This document shows positions 54,423 to 63,300 of a DNA stretch of 64,000 nucleotides, one piece after another. The notes beneath the pieces are model-generated. The model saw only the letters and a list, made by a program, of their open reading frames with translations. It ran no database searches and was not told the origin of the DNA. Made by a program: the position numbers and the translations under genes. Source of the stretch: Martelella alba (GTDB lineage: Bacteria; Pseudomonadota; Alphaproteobacteria; Rhizobiales; Rhizobiaceae); NCBI RefSeq assembly GCF_006516955.1, contig NZ_VHLG01000002.1, positions 124,001-188,000 of the forward strand. Reading direction: 5' to 3'. Position 1 is the first letter of the stretch. Each line of letters opens with the position of its first letter.

Positions 54423-55366
54423 TGGCGCAGCTCCACTCGCATCTTTTCCTCATGGCGCCGGCGCACCCACCCAGCCAGGCCTTCCGGCAGCTTCAAAACG
54501 AAGACAAGCAGGATGACGCCGTAAAGGATCATTCTGAGATCGACCGAAAAGCGCAGCACTTCCGGCAGGATGGCCATGACGGCACCGGAAATCAGCACGC
54601 CGGTAAAGCTGCCCCGTCCGCCGACGATCACGATGATGAGGAAGGCCTGCATGAAGTAGAAATCGAAGATCAGCGGATCGATGACACGCATATGGAAGGC
54701 ATAGATGCCGCCCGCCATGGCGGTGAAGAAGGCGGATAGAAAGAAACCCAGCAGCTTGTAAGGCGTCGGATTGATGCCCTGCGAGCGGGCCAGATCCTCG
54801 CTCTGGCAGATGGCACGCATGGTGCCGGCCAGCCGCGAGGTGAAGAAGATATACATCAGCCCCAGCGACACAGCGGCAAAGGCGAAGGAGAGATAATAAA
54901 AGCCGAGCGGGCCATTGAGGCTGATGCCGAAGAAATTCGGCGCGGGAAGCCCCGGAATGCCCATCGGACCGCGGGTGACCCCCATCCAGTCCCGCGATAC
55001 GAGCGTGGCAAGAAGGGTCAGGCTCAGCGTCACGACAACGAAGGAATGGCGATTGAGCCGCAGAGCCGGATAGCCGACCAGAATGGACAGAAGACCAGCC
55101 GCAAGACCTGCAAGCGGCACGGCCAGCCAGAAGCTGACCCCGTGATCAACCACGGCAATGACCGCTACATAACCGCCAATGCCCCAGAAAGCGACATGGG
55201 CAAGCGACAGCAGACCGAGCAGACCATAGATGATGTTGAGCGACATGGCCGAAACGAGATAGGCGAAGACCAGAACGCCGACGCCGAGAATATAGCTGGA
55301 CGCACCCAGCACCGGCGCCAGCGCTACAACCACGCCGACGGCAAGAATGGGAAGAGATTTTTTCAT
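54419..55366 (-). CDS. livM: Branched-chain-type ABC transporter permease LivM
   Basis: Inner-membrane subunit, 315 residues, with about eight to ten hydrophobic segments. Typical LivM sequences are SMSLNIIYGLLGLLSLAHVA, LRLNRHSFVVVTLSLTLLA, RAICQSEDLARSQGINPTPY (cytosolic coupling loop) and IIVIVGGRGSFTGVLISGAV. It overlaps its neighbours livH and livG by four bases each. Confidence 0.94.
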   Translation of the reverse strand: MKKSLPILAVGVVVALAPVLGASSYILGVGVLVFAYLVSAMSLNIIYGLLGLLSLAHVAFWGIGGYVAVIAVVDHGVSFWLAVPLAGLAAGLLSILVGYPALRLNRHSFVVVTLSLTLLATLVSRDWMGVTRGPMGIPGLPAPNFFGISLNGPLGFYYLSFAFAAVSLGLMYIFFTSRLAGTMRAICQSEDLARSQGINPTPYKLLGFFLSAFFTAMAGGIYAFHMRVIDPLIFDFYFMQAFLIIVIVGGRGSFTGVLISGAVMAILPEVLRFSVDLRMILYGVILLVFVLKLPEGLAGWVRRRHEEKMRVELRQ

Positions 55367-56244
55367 CCGACCCGCACCCCGCCGCGCGAAAACAGACCAT
55401 TGGGACGCAGCATCAAAACGGCAATCATGACGATGAAACCCGCCGCTTCCTGCCAGATGACATCAAAGAAGCCGCCAACCCAGCTTTCCAGAACCCCAAG
55501 GCAGATCGCCGCGACGGCAGCTCCCGGAATGGAACCCATGCCGCCAATGATGATGATGGCAAGCGCCTTGAACACCAGCGTCTGCCCGAGATAGGGCTGC
55601 ACCAGCTGGATCGGCGCGATCGCGGCACCGGCAAGCCCGCAAAGGGCTGCCGCCAGCAATACCGAATTGCGCCCGACACGGCGTGGCCTTATGCCGACCA
55701 TCAGCGCCGCCTCACGGTTTTGCGCCACCGCCCGCATGGCACGGCCGAACTGGGTGAAATTCAGCACCGTAATCAGCCCGGCAAAGGAGAGGATCGCAAC
55801 AATGCCGGCAGCAATGCGGGTCCAGGCGATGCGGATCCCGCCAATATCGACACCGGCAAAACCGAACTGGGTTTCAACCATACGCGGCGTAGCGGTGAAG
55901 AAATACTGAATGCCGTTCAGGATGATGATCGACAGCGCCATGGTGATCAGGATCGAGCGTTCAAACTCGCCCGGACCGATCTTCGACAGAAAGGCCTCAT
56001 AAAGAATGAGGCCGAAGATCAGCGCCCCGACGACAGCGACGGCAAGCCCCGGAACATAGGAAAGACCGAAGAGCGGCAGCGCGAAAACCATGCCATAGGC
56101 ACCGACCAGAAGAAATTCGCCATGCGCGAAATTGACGATGCCAAGTACGCCGAAAAGCAGCGCCAGACCGACGGCAATGAGGGCATAGATCAGCCCCATC
56201 ACCAGCCCGTTGGCTGTTATCTGAAACAAGTAGTGATAGTCCAT
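55363..56244 (-). CDS. livH: Branched-chain-type ABC transporter permease LivH
   Basis: Inner-membrane subunit, 293 residues. ITANGLVMGLIYALIAVGLA, GVLGIVNFAHGEFLLVGAY, RAVAQNREAALMVGIRPRRV (coupling loop) and LAIIIIGGMGSIPGAAVAA are LivH marks. The ATG at 56244 follows GGAGAAA and is preferred to one at 56301. First gene of the ten-gene minus-strand operon; the matching binding protein starts divergently at 56604. Confidence 0.94.
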   Translation of the reverse strand: MDYHYLFQITANGLVMGLIYALIAVGLALLFGVLGIVNFAHGEFLLVGAYGMVFALPLFGLSYVPGLAVAVVGALIFGLILYEAFLSKIGPGEFERSILITMALSIIILNGIQYFFTATPRMVETQFGFAGVDIGGIRIAWTRIAAGIVAILSFAGLITVLNFTQFGRAMRAVAQNREAALMVGIRPRRVGRNSVLLAAALCGLAGAAIAPIQLVQPYLGQTLVFKALAIIIIGGMGSIPGAAVAAICLGVLESWVGGFFDVIWQEAAGFIVMIAVLMLRPNGLFSRGGVRVG

Positions 56245-56283
56245 TTTCTCTCCGTCGCTGCAGCCATTCCCGCTCCTGCCCGC

Positions 56284-56297
56284 CAGGTCCGGACCTG
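56284..56297. promoter_or_regulatory. 14-bp palindrome upstream of livH
   Basis: CAGGTCCGGACCTG is a perfect 14-base palindrome, 40 bases before the livH start codon. It could be a site for the IclR-family regulator encoded in this operon, or another factor. The IclR consensus was not checked. Confidence 0.45.
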
Positions 56298-56483
56298 ACA
56301 AAGATCAGTTCCGGCCGGCATTTTTTGATTTCGCGAGTTGATCGGCGAATTTGAACTTGGGCTTTGGGCATCGCACCAAAAACAAAACTGCCATGTTCAC
56401 TCCAAATATTACAGACATTCTCTGAAATATTAAAAGGATTACTTAGATCCAAAAAGAATGAAAAAATCACTTGCGCATCTGTT

Positions 56484-56495
56484 TGTATGCATACA
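56484..56495. promoter_or_regulatory. 12-bp palindrome in the divergent promoter region
   Basis: TGTATGCATACA is a perfect palindrome near the middle of the divergent region, flanked by TTG-like and TTG sequences. Its form is like sites bound by GntR-type regulators, but no GntR gene is in this locus. Confidence 0.4.
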
Positions 56496-56544
56496 TTGTG
56501 TGCTCGTCGACATCATGTCAATATAAAAATCAGAGTGGACCTCA

Positions 56545-56579
56545 CAAATTGCATTCACTGCCCTGATATACGCAATTTG
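56545..56579. promoter_or_regulatory. 8-bp inverted repeat before the binding-protein gene
   Basis: CAAATTGC (56545-56552) and GCAATTTG (56572-56579) are perfect arms 27 bases apart centre to centre. The right arm ends 24 bases before the ATG of the binding-protein gene. This could be a repressor site over the promoter. Confidence 0.4.
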
Positions 56580-56603
56580 TACTTGTCCCGATAAGAGGAA
56601 CAG

Positions 56604-57737
56604 ATGAAAATACTATCAGCTACAATGTTTGCAGCCGCAATTTTAGGCACGCCTATGGTTGCAAATGCCGAAAATATCGTCATCGGCATCTCAAATCCCT
56701 ATACCGGCCCGGCTGCCATGGCGGCCGAGCGTGAAAAATGGGGCATTGATCTGGCGGTGAAGGAAATCAACGAAAAGGGCGGCGTCCTTGGCGAGCAGAT
56801 CGAAGTGCTGCCGATGGATAATCGCTGCAATCCTTCGGACGCCGTCAACGTTGCCAACCGTCTGGTCGAGGCCAAGGTTGTCGCCATTATCGGCGCCCAT
56901 TGCTCGACCGCTGGCCTCGCCACCATGCCGATCATCGAAGAGGCCGGCATCCCGATGGTTTCCGGCGTTGCTTCCAGCCCCAAGATCACCGAGCTTTCCG
57001 GCGTCGGCGGCAATAAGTGGGCCTTCCGCATCAACCCCTCCGACCAGGCGATGATGGAAACGCTGGTCGGCTATCTCGGTGAAAAGAGTGATTTCAAGAA
57101 GGTCGCGATCATTGCCGAAGACTCAGATTTCGGCCGCGGCGGCGCCACCTCCTTCGAACCGCTGGCAAAGGATGCCGGAATCGAGATCCTGTCGACTGAT
57201 TTCGTGCCGCAGCAGACCCCGGACTTTACCCCGGTTCTGACCCGCGTTGCCCGTGAAAAGCCCGACGCGATCGCGCTGTTTCAGCTTGGCGGCGACCAGC
57301 TGAACATGCTGCGCAACGCCATGCAGCTCGGCCTTGCCATCCCCTATACGGGCCGTGCGGAACTGGGCGGTGAAAACATGCAGATCATCGAGGCAGGCGG
57401 CATGGAAGGCTCGGTTTCAGCCTGGTCCTATTCGGCAGAAATCCACAGCGAGCTCAATGATGCCTTCGTCAAGAACATCGAGGCAGATCACGACATGAAG
57501 CCGGTGCTGCAGACCTGGGCTGGCTATGATTCCGTGCGCATCATCGCCCAGGCGATCGAAGAGGCCGGCAGCGCCGACCCCGCGGCCATTCGTGATGCAC
57601 TGCAGAACATCAAGTTCACCAATGTTCTCGGCAAGGAAGTCACCTTCGACGACCACAATCAGGCCGGCAAGGTTGTCGTCATTCAGGGCGTGAAAGACCG
57701 CGCCGTCGATATCCTCGAACTCGCCGACGTCAAGTAA
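56604..57737 (+). CDS. Branched-chain-type ABC transporter substrate-binding protein (LivJ/LivK family)
   Basis: Periplasmic receptor, 377 residues. The signal peptide MKILSATMFAAAILGTPMV is cleaved near NAEN. IVIGISNPYTGPAAMAAERE, VLPMDNRCNPSDAVNVANRL and AIIGAHCSTAGLATMPIIEE are family marks. It belongs with livHMGF, although it is divergently transcribed, so the importer is split over two transcripts. The family takes up amino acids, amides, urea and aromatic acids, so the name does not fix the substrate. A GC-rich hairpin follows the stop. Confidence 0.93.
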   Translation: MKILSATMFAAAILGTPMVANAENIVIGISNPYTGPAAMAAEREKWGIDLAVKEINEKGGVLGEQIEVLPMDNRCNPSDAVNVANRLVEAKVVAIIGAHCSTAGLATMPIIEEAGIPMVSGVASSPKITELSGVGGNKWAFRINPSDQAMMETLVGYLGEKSDFKKVAIIAEDSDFGRGGATSFEPLAKDAGIEILSTDFVPQQTPDFTPVLTRVAREKPDAIALFQLGGDQLNMLRNAMQLGLAIPYTGRAELGGENMQIIEAGGMEGSVSAWSYSAEIHSELNDAFVKNIEADHDMKPVLQTWAGYDSVRIIAQAIEEAGSADPAAIRDALQNIKFTNVLGKEVTFDDHNQAGKVVVIQGVKDRAVDILELADVK

Positions 57738-57749
57738 ATCCGAGATCAA

Positions 57750-57773
57750 GGGGGCGGGTATCGCCCGCCCCTT
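57750..57773 (+). terminator. GC-rich hairpin after the binding-protein gene
   Basis: GGGGCGGG (57751-57758) pairs with CCCGCCCC (57764-57771) around a 5-base loop, followed by TTCCCC. It is 13 bases after the stop and may stop or attenuate transcription. A small GACGTT/AACGTC hairpin lies near 57928-57947, before the next gene. Confidence 0.5.
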
Positions 57774-57967
57774 CCCCGAATTCCGCGTAAACCATGCTTG
57801 CCAAGCCCTTCGGTGAAACATCGGCTTTTCGCGGCGATACCGGAAAAATATCCTCAACTCACGGTGCAACGGAAAAAAACAGCGCGCCGATTGGTCCTAG
57901 ATTGCAGTGAGTGCCACCCGGTCTTTCGACGTTTGGGGTGGAACGTCATTGAAAGGATAGAACTGCA

Positions 57968-59146
57968 ATGCAAAATTCCAGCATGGGAACGGCGTCCGTC
58001 TGGGCCGGCGAGGAAGATCTCTTCGCCGAGGGCGCCATCTGCACACCGGTCTTCAATTCCGTAGCCTTCGGCTATGAGGACATGAACGAATGGTTTGACG
58101 TGGCGCTTGGCAAGAAGCCGGGCCATATTTACTCACGCAACACCAATCCCACCGTACGCGTGCTGGAAAACAAGATCCGCCTTCTGGATGGCGGCGATGA
58201 TGCCACGAGCTTCTCCACCGGCATGGCGGCGATCAGCAACACGCTGTTTGCGCTTCTTGCCGCCGGCGACCGCGTTGTCGCGATCAAGGACACCTATGGC
58301 GGCGCCAACAAGGTGTTCATCGAATTTCTGCCGCGCATGAATGTCGCGGTCAGCCTCTGCGATACCTCCGATTTCGATCAGATCGAGGCCGAAGTCGCCA
58401 AGGGCTGCAAGGTGCTTTATCTCGAAAGCCCGACCAATCCGACGCTGAAGGTGGTCGATATCGAACGGCTGGCGAAAGCCGCCCATGCCGTGGGTGCCAT
58501 CGTGATCGTCGACAACACCTTTGCCACGCCGGTCAACCAGAAGCCGCTGTCGCTCGGCGCCGATCTCGTCGTCTATAGCGCCACCAAATATCTGAACGGC
58601 CATTCCGATGTGATGGGCGGACTGGTGACCGGACGGCAAGACCTGATCGACGCCATCTATCACTATCGCGAGATCACCGGCGCAACACTGCACGCGCAAT
58701 CGGCCTACATGATCCTGCGCGGCATGAAGACGCTTGATCTGCGCATCAACAGGCACAATGAAAATGCCATGAAGGTTGCCACCTTCCTTGCCGCCCATCC
58801 CAAGGTCGATCAGGTCTTCTATCCCGGCCTGCCGGACCATCCGGGCCATGAAACGGCCAAGAAGCAGATGACCGGCGGCTTTGGCGGTATGATGAGCTTT
58901 TCGCTGAAGGGCGGCTTTGAGCCGGTGGTCACCGTGCTGGAAAATCTGCGCTACGCCCACAAGGCGGCCAGCCTCGGCTCCGTCGGCACGCTGGCCGGCC
59001 CGCCAAAAACCACAAGCCATGTCGAGCTGACGGCCGAAGAACGCGCCGCCGCCGGCATTCCCGAAGGACTGATCCGCTATTCTGTCGGCATCGAAGATGC
59101 CGATGACCTGATCGCGGATCTTCAACACGCGCTTTCCCTCTTGTGA
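57968..59146 (+). CDS. Cystathionine gamma-synthase family PLP enzyme
   Basis: Fold-type I PLP enzyme of the Cys/Met metabolism family, 392 residues. Marks are SRNTNPTVRVLENKIRLLDG, FSTGMAAISNTLFALLAAGD, VYLESPTNPTLKV (read here as LYLESPTNPTLK), DNTFATPVNQKPLSLGADLV, and the cofactor lysine in VVYSATKYLNGHSDVMGG. These enzymes make or break C-S or C-gamma bonds (cystathionine synthase or lyase, methionine gamma-lyase). AAGGA precedes the start. Its place beside F420 and hydantoinase genes suggests a catabolic role, possibly on a sulfur-containing intermediate. Confidence 0.9.
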   Translation: MQNSSMGTASVWAGEEDLFAEGAICTPVFNSVAFGYEDMNEWFDVALGKKPGHIYSRNTNPTVRVLENKIRLLDGGDDATSFSTGMAAISNTLFALLAAGDRVVAIKDTYGGANKVFIEFLPRMNVAVSLCDTSDFDQIEAEVAKGCKVLYLESPTNPTLKVVDIERLAKAAHAVGAIVIVDNTFATPVNQKPLSLGADLVVYSATKYLNGHSDVMGGLVTGRQDLIDAIYHYREITGATLHAQSAYMILRGMKTLDLRINRHNENAMKVATFLAAHPKVDQVFYPGLPDHPGHETAKKQMTGGFGGMMSFSLKGGFEPVVTVLENLRYAHKAASLGSVGTLAGPPKTTSHVELTAEERAAAGIPEGLIRYSVGIEDADDLIADLQHALSLL

Positions 59147-59150
59147 CGCG

Positions 59151-59171
59151 GGACGCGCGATAAGCGCGTCC
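59151..59171 (+). repeat. Hairpin between the PLP-enzyme gene and fgd
   Basis: GGACGCGC (59151-59158) and GCGCGTCC (59164-59171) form a perfect 8-bp stem with a 5-base loop just after the stop codon. A second hairpin GGGCGG/CCGCCC follows at 59241-59256, close to the fgd start. Together they may attenuate or protect the fgd message. No T-run. Confidence 0.45.
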
Positions 59172-59275
59172 AATTCAGGGGAAACGACACATGACTGCCG
59201 TCCGGATGGCGATTGCCACCGGATGGCCGATGATCACTAAGGGCGGCAATCCGCCCTCAGCAAGGACCATGATTG

Positions 59276-60280
59276 ATGCTTACATTTGGCTACAAGGCCT
59301 CGGCCGAGCAGTTTTCCCCTTCCGATCTTCTGCGCTTCGGCGTTGCTGCCGAAAAGGCAGGTTTTGATTCCGTTTTCATCAGCGACCATTTCCAGCCCTG
59401 GCGTCACACGGGCGGTCACGCGCCGTTCTCCATGGCCTTTCTTGGTGCCTTGGGTGCATCGACCTCGCGCATCAAGATGGGCACCAGCGTGCTGACGCCG
59501 ACCTTCCGCTACCACCCTTCCGTTGTTGCCCAGGCCTTTGCCACGCTCGGCTCCATGTTTCCCGAACGCATCATTCTCGGTATTGGCACCGGCGAATCCC
59601 TAAACGAAGTCCCGGCGACCTGCGTCGAATGGCCGGACGGCAAGGAACGTTTTGCCCGGCTGCGCGAATCGGTCCGCCTGATGCGGCAATTGTGGCGCGA
59701 GGAGCGTGTCTCCTTTGAAGGCGACTATTACCGCACCGAAAATGCCACCATTTACGACCGCCCGGAAAAGATGGTGCCGATCTATGTCGCGGGCGCCGGG
59801 CCGATGATCAGCCGCTATGCCGGCCGCTTTGCCGATGGCTTCATCTGCACCTCCGGCAAGGCGCCCTCGCTTTATCTCGACACGCTTCTGCCCAAGGTCG
59901 CAGAAGGCATGGCGATGGAAAAGCGCAACCCCGACGCGCTCGACAAGATGATCGAGATGAAGGTATCCTTTGACGAAAGTCAGGAACAGGCGCTGGAAGA
60001 CACGCGCTTCTGGGCCGCTCTTGCGCTTTCCCCGGAAGAGAAGATGTCTGTCGAAAACCCGCAGGCCATGGAAGACCTCGCTGACCGGCTGCCGATCGAA
60101 CGTGTTGCCAGCCGCTGGATCGTCTCGAACGACCCCGAAGTCCATGTCGAGCGCATCCGCCCCTATGTCGAGATGGGCTTCAGGCATCTGGTCTTTCACG
60201 CACCGGGTTTCGATCAGGAACGCTTCCTCACGCTCTATGCCAGGGACGTGCTGCCACGCCTGCGCAGGGAATTTTGCTGA
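59276..60280 (+). CDS. fgd: F420-dependent glucose-6-phosphate dehydrogenase (FGD)
   Basis: Oxidises glucose 6-phosphate to 6-phosphogluconolactone and passes hydride to F420, making F420H2. It has 334 residues against 336 in mycobacterial FGD1. The start LTFGYKASAEQF, VSDHFQPWRH-like ISDHFQPWRHTGGHAPFS, GTSVLTPTFRY, GIGTGESLNE, ERFARLRESVRLMRQLW, ADGFICTSGK and HLVFHAPGFDQERF match FGD1 as I recall it. Counterparts of its key residues are present: D37, H38 and W42 (D39, H40, W44), E107 (E109), and the phosphate-binding K195, K256 and R280 (K198, K259, R283). The ATG at 59276 has AAGGA nine bases upstream. FGD is best known from actinobacteria. It lies 44 bases before the F420 synthesis gene. 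Confidence 0.93.
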   Translation: MLTFGYKASAEQFSPSDLLRFGVAAEKAGFDSVFISDHFQPWRHTGGHAPFSMAFLGALGASTSRIKMGTSVLTPTFRYHPSVVAQAFATLGSMFPERIILGIGTGESLNEVPATCVEWPDGKERFARLRESVRLMRQLWREERVSFEGDYYRTENATIYDRPEKMVPIYVAGAGPMISRYAGRFADGFICTSGKAPSLYLDTLLPKVAEGMAMEKRNPDALDKMIEMKVSFDESQEQALEDTRFWAALALSPEEKMSVENPQAMEDLADRLPIERVASRWIVSNDPEVHVERIRPYVEMGFRHLVFHAPGFDQERFLTLYARDVLPRLRREFC

Positions 60281-60324
60281 GACAAACCGCAGGACATGCG
60301 GCTATGAACAGGGACAGGCAAGGC

Positions 60325-63300
60325 ATGATCACAGCGGTGGTTCCGGTCAAATCGTTCAGCGTAGCCAAATCCCGGCTTGCAGACATTTTGCCGCCGGATC
60401 TGCGGGCCAGGCTCGCCAGAGCCATGGCGGGCGACGTTCTTGCCGTTCTCACGCAGATTGCGGAAATTGATGCTGTTCTGGTGGTCACCGAAGATCCTTC
60501 GGTGGCCCGCCTTGCGCGCGCCTCTGGTGCCGCGGTGCTGCTAGAACCCGGCCTCAACGGCTATAATGCCGCAACTGAAGCTGCAGCAAGGTTTCTCGGC
60601 CCCGACAGGACCATGCTGCTTGTGCCGGGCGATCTGCCTGCCCTTGCCGCTGACGATATTCGCAGATTGATCGCTGCTCATGGTGAGGCTCCCTGCCTCA
60701 CACTTGTGCCGGACCGGATAAAGGACGGCACCAATGCGCTGATGGTAACACCGGCTGATACGCTTTCCTTCTGCTTCGGCCCGGCGAGCTTTGATCGGCA
60801 TCGCAAGGCCGCACAAAAGGCCGGCCTTGCCGTTCAGAGCCTTGAACTTGAGACCATCGGCTTCGACCTCGACCGTCCTGAAGATCTCGCCGCCGTGGCG
60901 CAGCTCCGGCTGGGACCGCAAAGCCGCGCCGTATTCGATGTGCTGGAACATGACGGACTGACCACCAACAACAAGAACATCCGCCGCCCCTTCGGGTCAG
61001 AGACGGATGCCATCTCCCGAAGGGAAAAGACCATGACGATCACCCGTGAAGATATCCTCGACAGGACAGCCAGCGGTGCCCGTATCACCGATGACGAAGC
61101 GCTTGCACTTCTCGATTTCGACGATCTCGTCCCGCTCACCGAAGCGGCCCGGACACTGCGCGATGCAGGCCATGGCGATATCGTCACCTTCTCTCGCAAG
61201 GTATTCATTCCGCTGACGCATCTGTGTCGCGATGTCTGCCATTACTGCACCTTTGCCCATCCGCCGAAAAAGGGCGAAAGCGCTTTCATGACACCGGCCG
61301 AGGTTCTGGCGGTGGCCGAGGCCGGCAAGCGCGCTGGCTGCAAGGAAGCCCTGTTCACGCTCGGCGACAAGCCGGAGCTTCGCTACCGCGCCGCGCGCGA
61401 GCAGCTTGCAGAACTCGGCTATGCCGATACGGTTTCCTACATCGAAGCCATGGCGGCGATGGTGCTGAAGGAAACGGGCCTGCTGCCGCATGTCAATGGC
61501 GGGGTGATGACGGCGGACGAAATCGCCCGACTGCGCAAGGTTTCGGTTTCGCAGGGCATCATGCTGGAAACCGTCTCGACGCGGCTGTCGGAGCGCGGCG
61601 GCCCGCATTTCGGCTCCCCCGACAAACTGCCCGCTCCGCGCCTGCAGATGATGCGGCAAGCAGGTGCTGCCGCAATTCCCTTCACCTCCGGCATTCTGAT
61701 CGGAATCGGTGAAACCCGTCAGGAGCGGATCGAATCTCTGCTGGCTTTGCGCGATATCCACGAAAATCACGGCGGCCACATTCAGGAAATCATCATCCAG
61801 AATTTCCGCGCCAAGGCCGACACCAAGATGGCCAATGCCCCGGAACCGGATCTTGACGAGCAGGTCTGGACAATCGCCATGGCGCGGCTGATTTTTGGCC
61901 CAACGATGAATATCCAGTCGCCGCCCAACCTGCGGCCTGAAGAACTGGCAGCCCTGATCAATGCCGGCATCAACGACTGGGGCGGCATTTCCCCGGTGAC
62001 GCCCGACCATGTGAACCCGGAAGCGCCCTGGCCGCAGATCATGGCGCTGGAGCGGGAGACCGAAAAGGCGGGCAAGATCCTGACCGAGCGGCTCGCCGCC
62101 TATCCGCCTTATGCGCTTGATGCGGCCCGCTGGCTCGATGCCGGCCTTCACGGCGCGCTTTTGCGCCATCAGGACAGCGAGGGTTACGCCCGGCCGGATA
62201 ACTGGATTGCAGGATCGGGCACGCAGCCGCCAACGCTTTTTGCAAAGCCCCCGGCCATGCGCGCCAATGACACGCTTCACGCCATCATCGACCGCGCCTT
62301 TGCCGGAAAGCGCCTGTCGGAAGACGAAATCGTCCGGCTGTTTGCCGCACGCGGTGGAGAATATGAATTCGTCCGGGCCAAAGCCGATGAACTGCGCGAG
62401 GCGATTTGCGGCGATGATGTTTCCTATGTCGTCACCCGCAACATCAACTACACCAATATCTGCTATTTCAAGTGCCAGTTCTGCGCCTTCTCCAAGGGCA
62501 AGATGAGCGAGAACCTGCGCGGCCGCCCCTATAATCTGCCACTGGAAGAGATCCGCCGCCGGGTCGTCGAAGCCTGGCATCGCGGCGGCACCGAGGTTTG
62601 CCTGCAGGGTGGCATTCATCCCGAATATACCGGCCAAACCTATCTCGACATCTGCGAGACGATCCGCAAGGCCGAGCCCGCCATGCATATTCACGCCTTC
62701 TCGCCGCTGGAAGTGTGGCAGGGCGCAGAAACGCTGGGCCTTTCCGTACCTGATTTCCTCGTCGCACTGAAGGAAGCGGGCCTAAGCTCCATGCCCGGAA
62801 CGGCCGCGGAAATCCTTGATGACGAGGTGCGGCGCGATCTCTGCCCCGACAAGATCAACACCGCCCAATGGATGGAGGTGGTGGAAGCCGCCCACATGGC
62901 CGGTATCCGCACCACCGCCACCATCATGTTCGGCCATATCGACCGGCCGGTGCACTGGGCGCGGCATATTCTGCGCGTGCGCGAAATCCAGGAGAAAACC
63001 GGCGGCTTTACCGAATTTGTCGGCCTGCCCTTCGTGCCGATGGAAACGCCGATCTATCTGAAGAACCGCTCGCGTCTGGGTCCGACCTATCGCGAGGCGA
63101 TGCTGATGCATGCCGTCGCACGGCTGGCGCTCAACCCGGTCCTCACCAATATCCAGGCCTCCTGGGTCAAGCTCGGCGCGGAAGGTCTGTCCGATTGTCT
63201 GACGGCGGGCGCCAATGATGCCGGCGGCACGCTGATGGAAGAAACCATCACCCGGTCAGCAGGTGCCGTTCACGGCCAGGAAATGGCGCCGCACGAATTT

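Larger units (their letters stand above)
56245..56603. other. Divergent promoter region of the F420-linked locus
   Basis: About 360 bases, strikingly A+T-rich in the middle, between livH and the binding-protein gene. It must hold both divergent promoters. I see three symmetric elements, listed separately (56284-56297, 56484-56495 and 56545-56579). The binding-protein gene has a good ribosome site AAGAGGAA at its end. No gene was recognised in this span. Confidence 0.7.

Noticed and set aside
57774-57967. A SAM riboswitch before the cystathionine synthase-family gene
   Set aside because: I saw only a short GACGTT/AACGTC hairpin and none of the conserved blocks of the SAM riboswitch classes I know.
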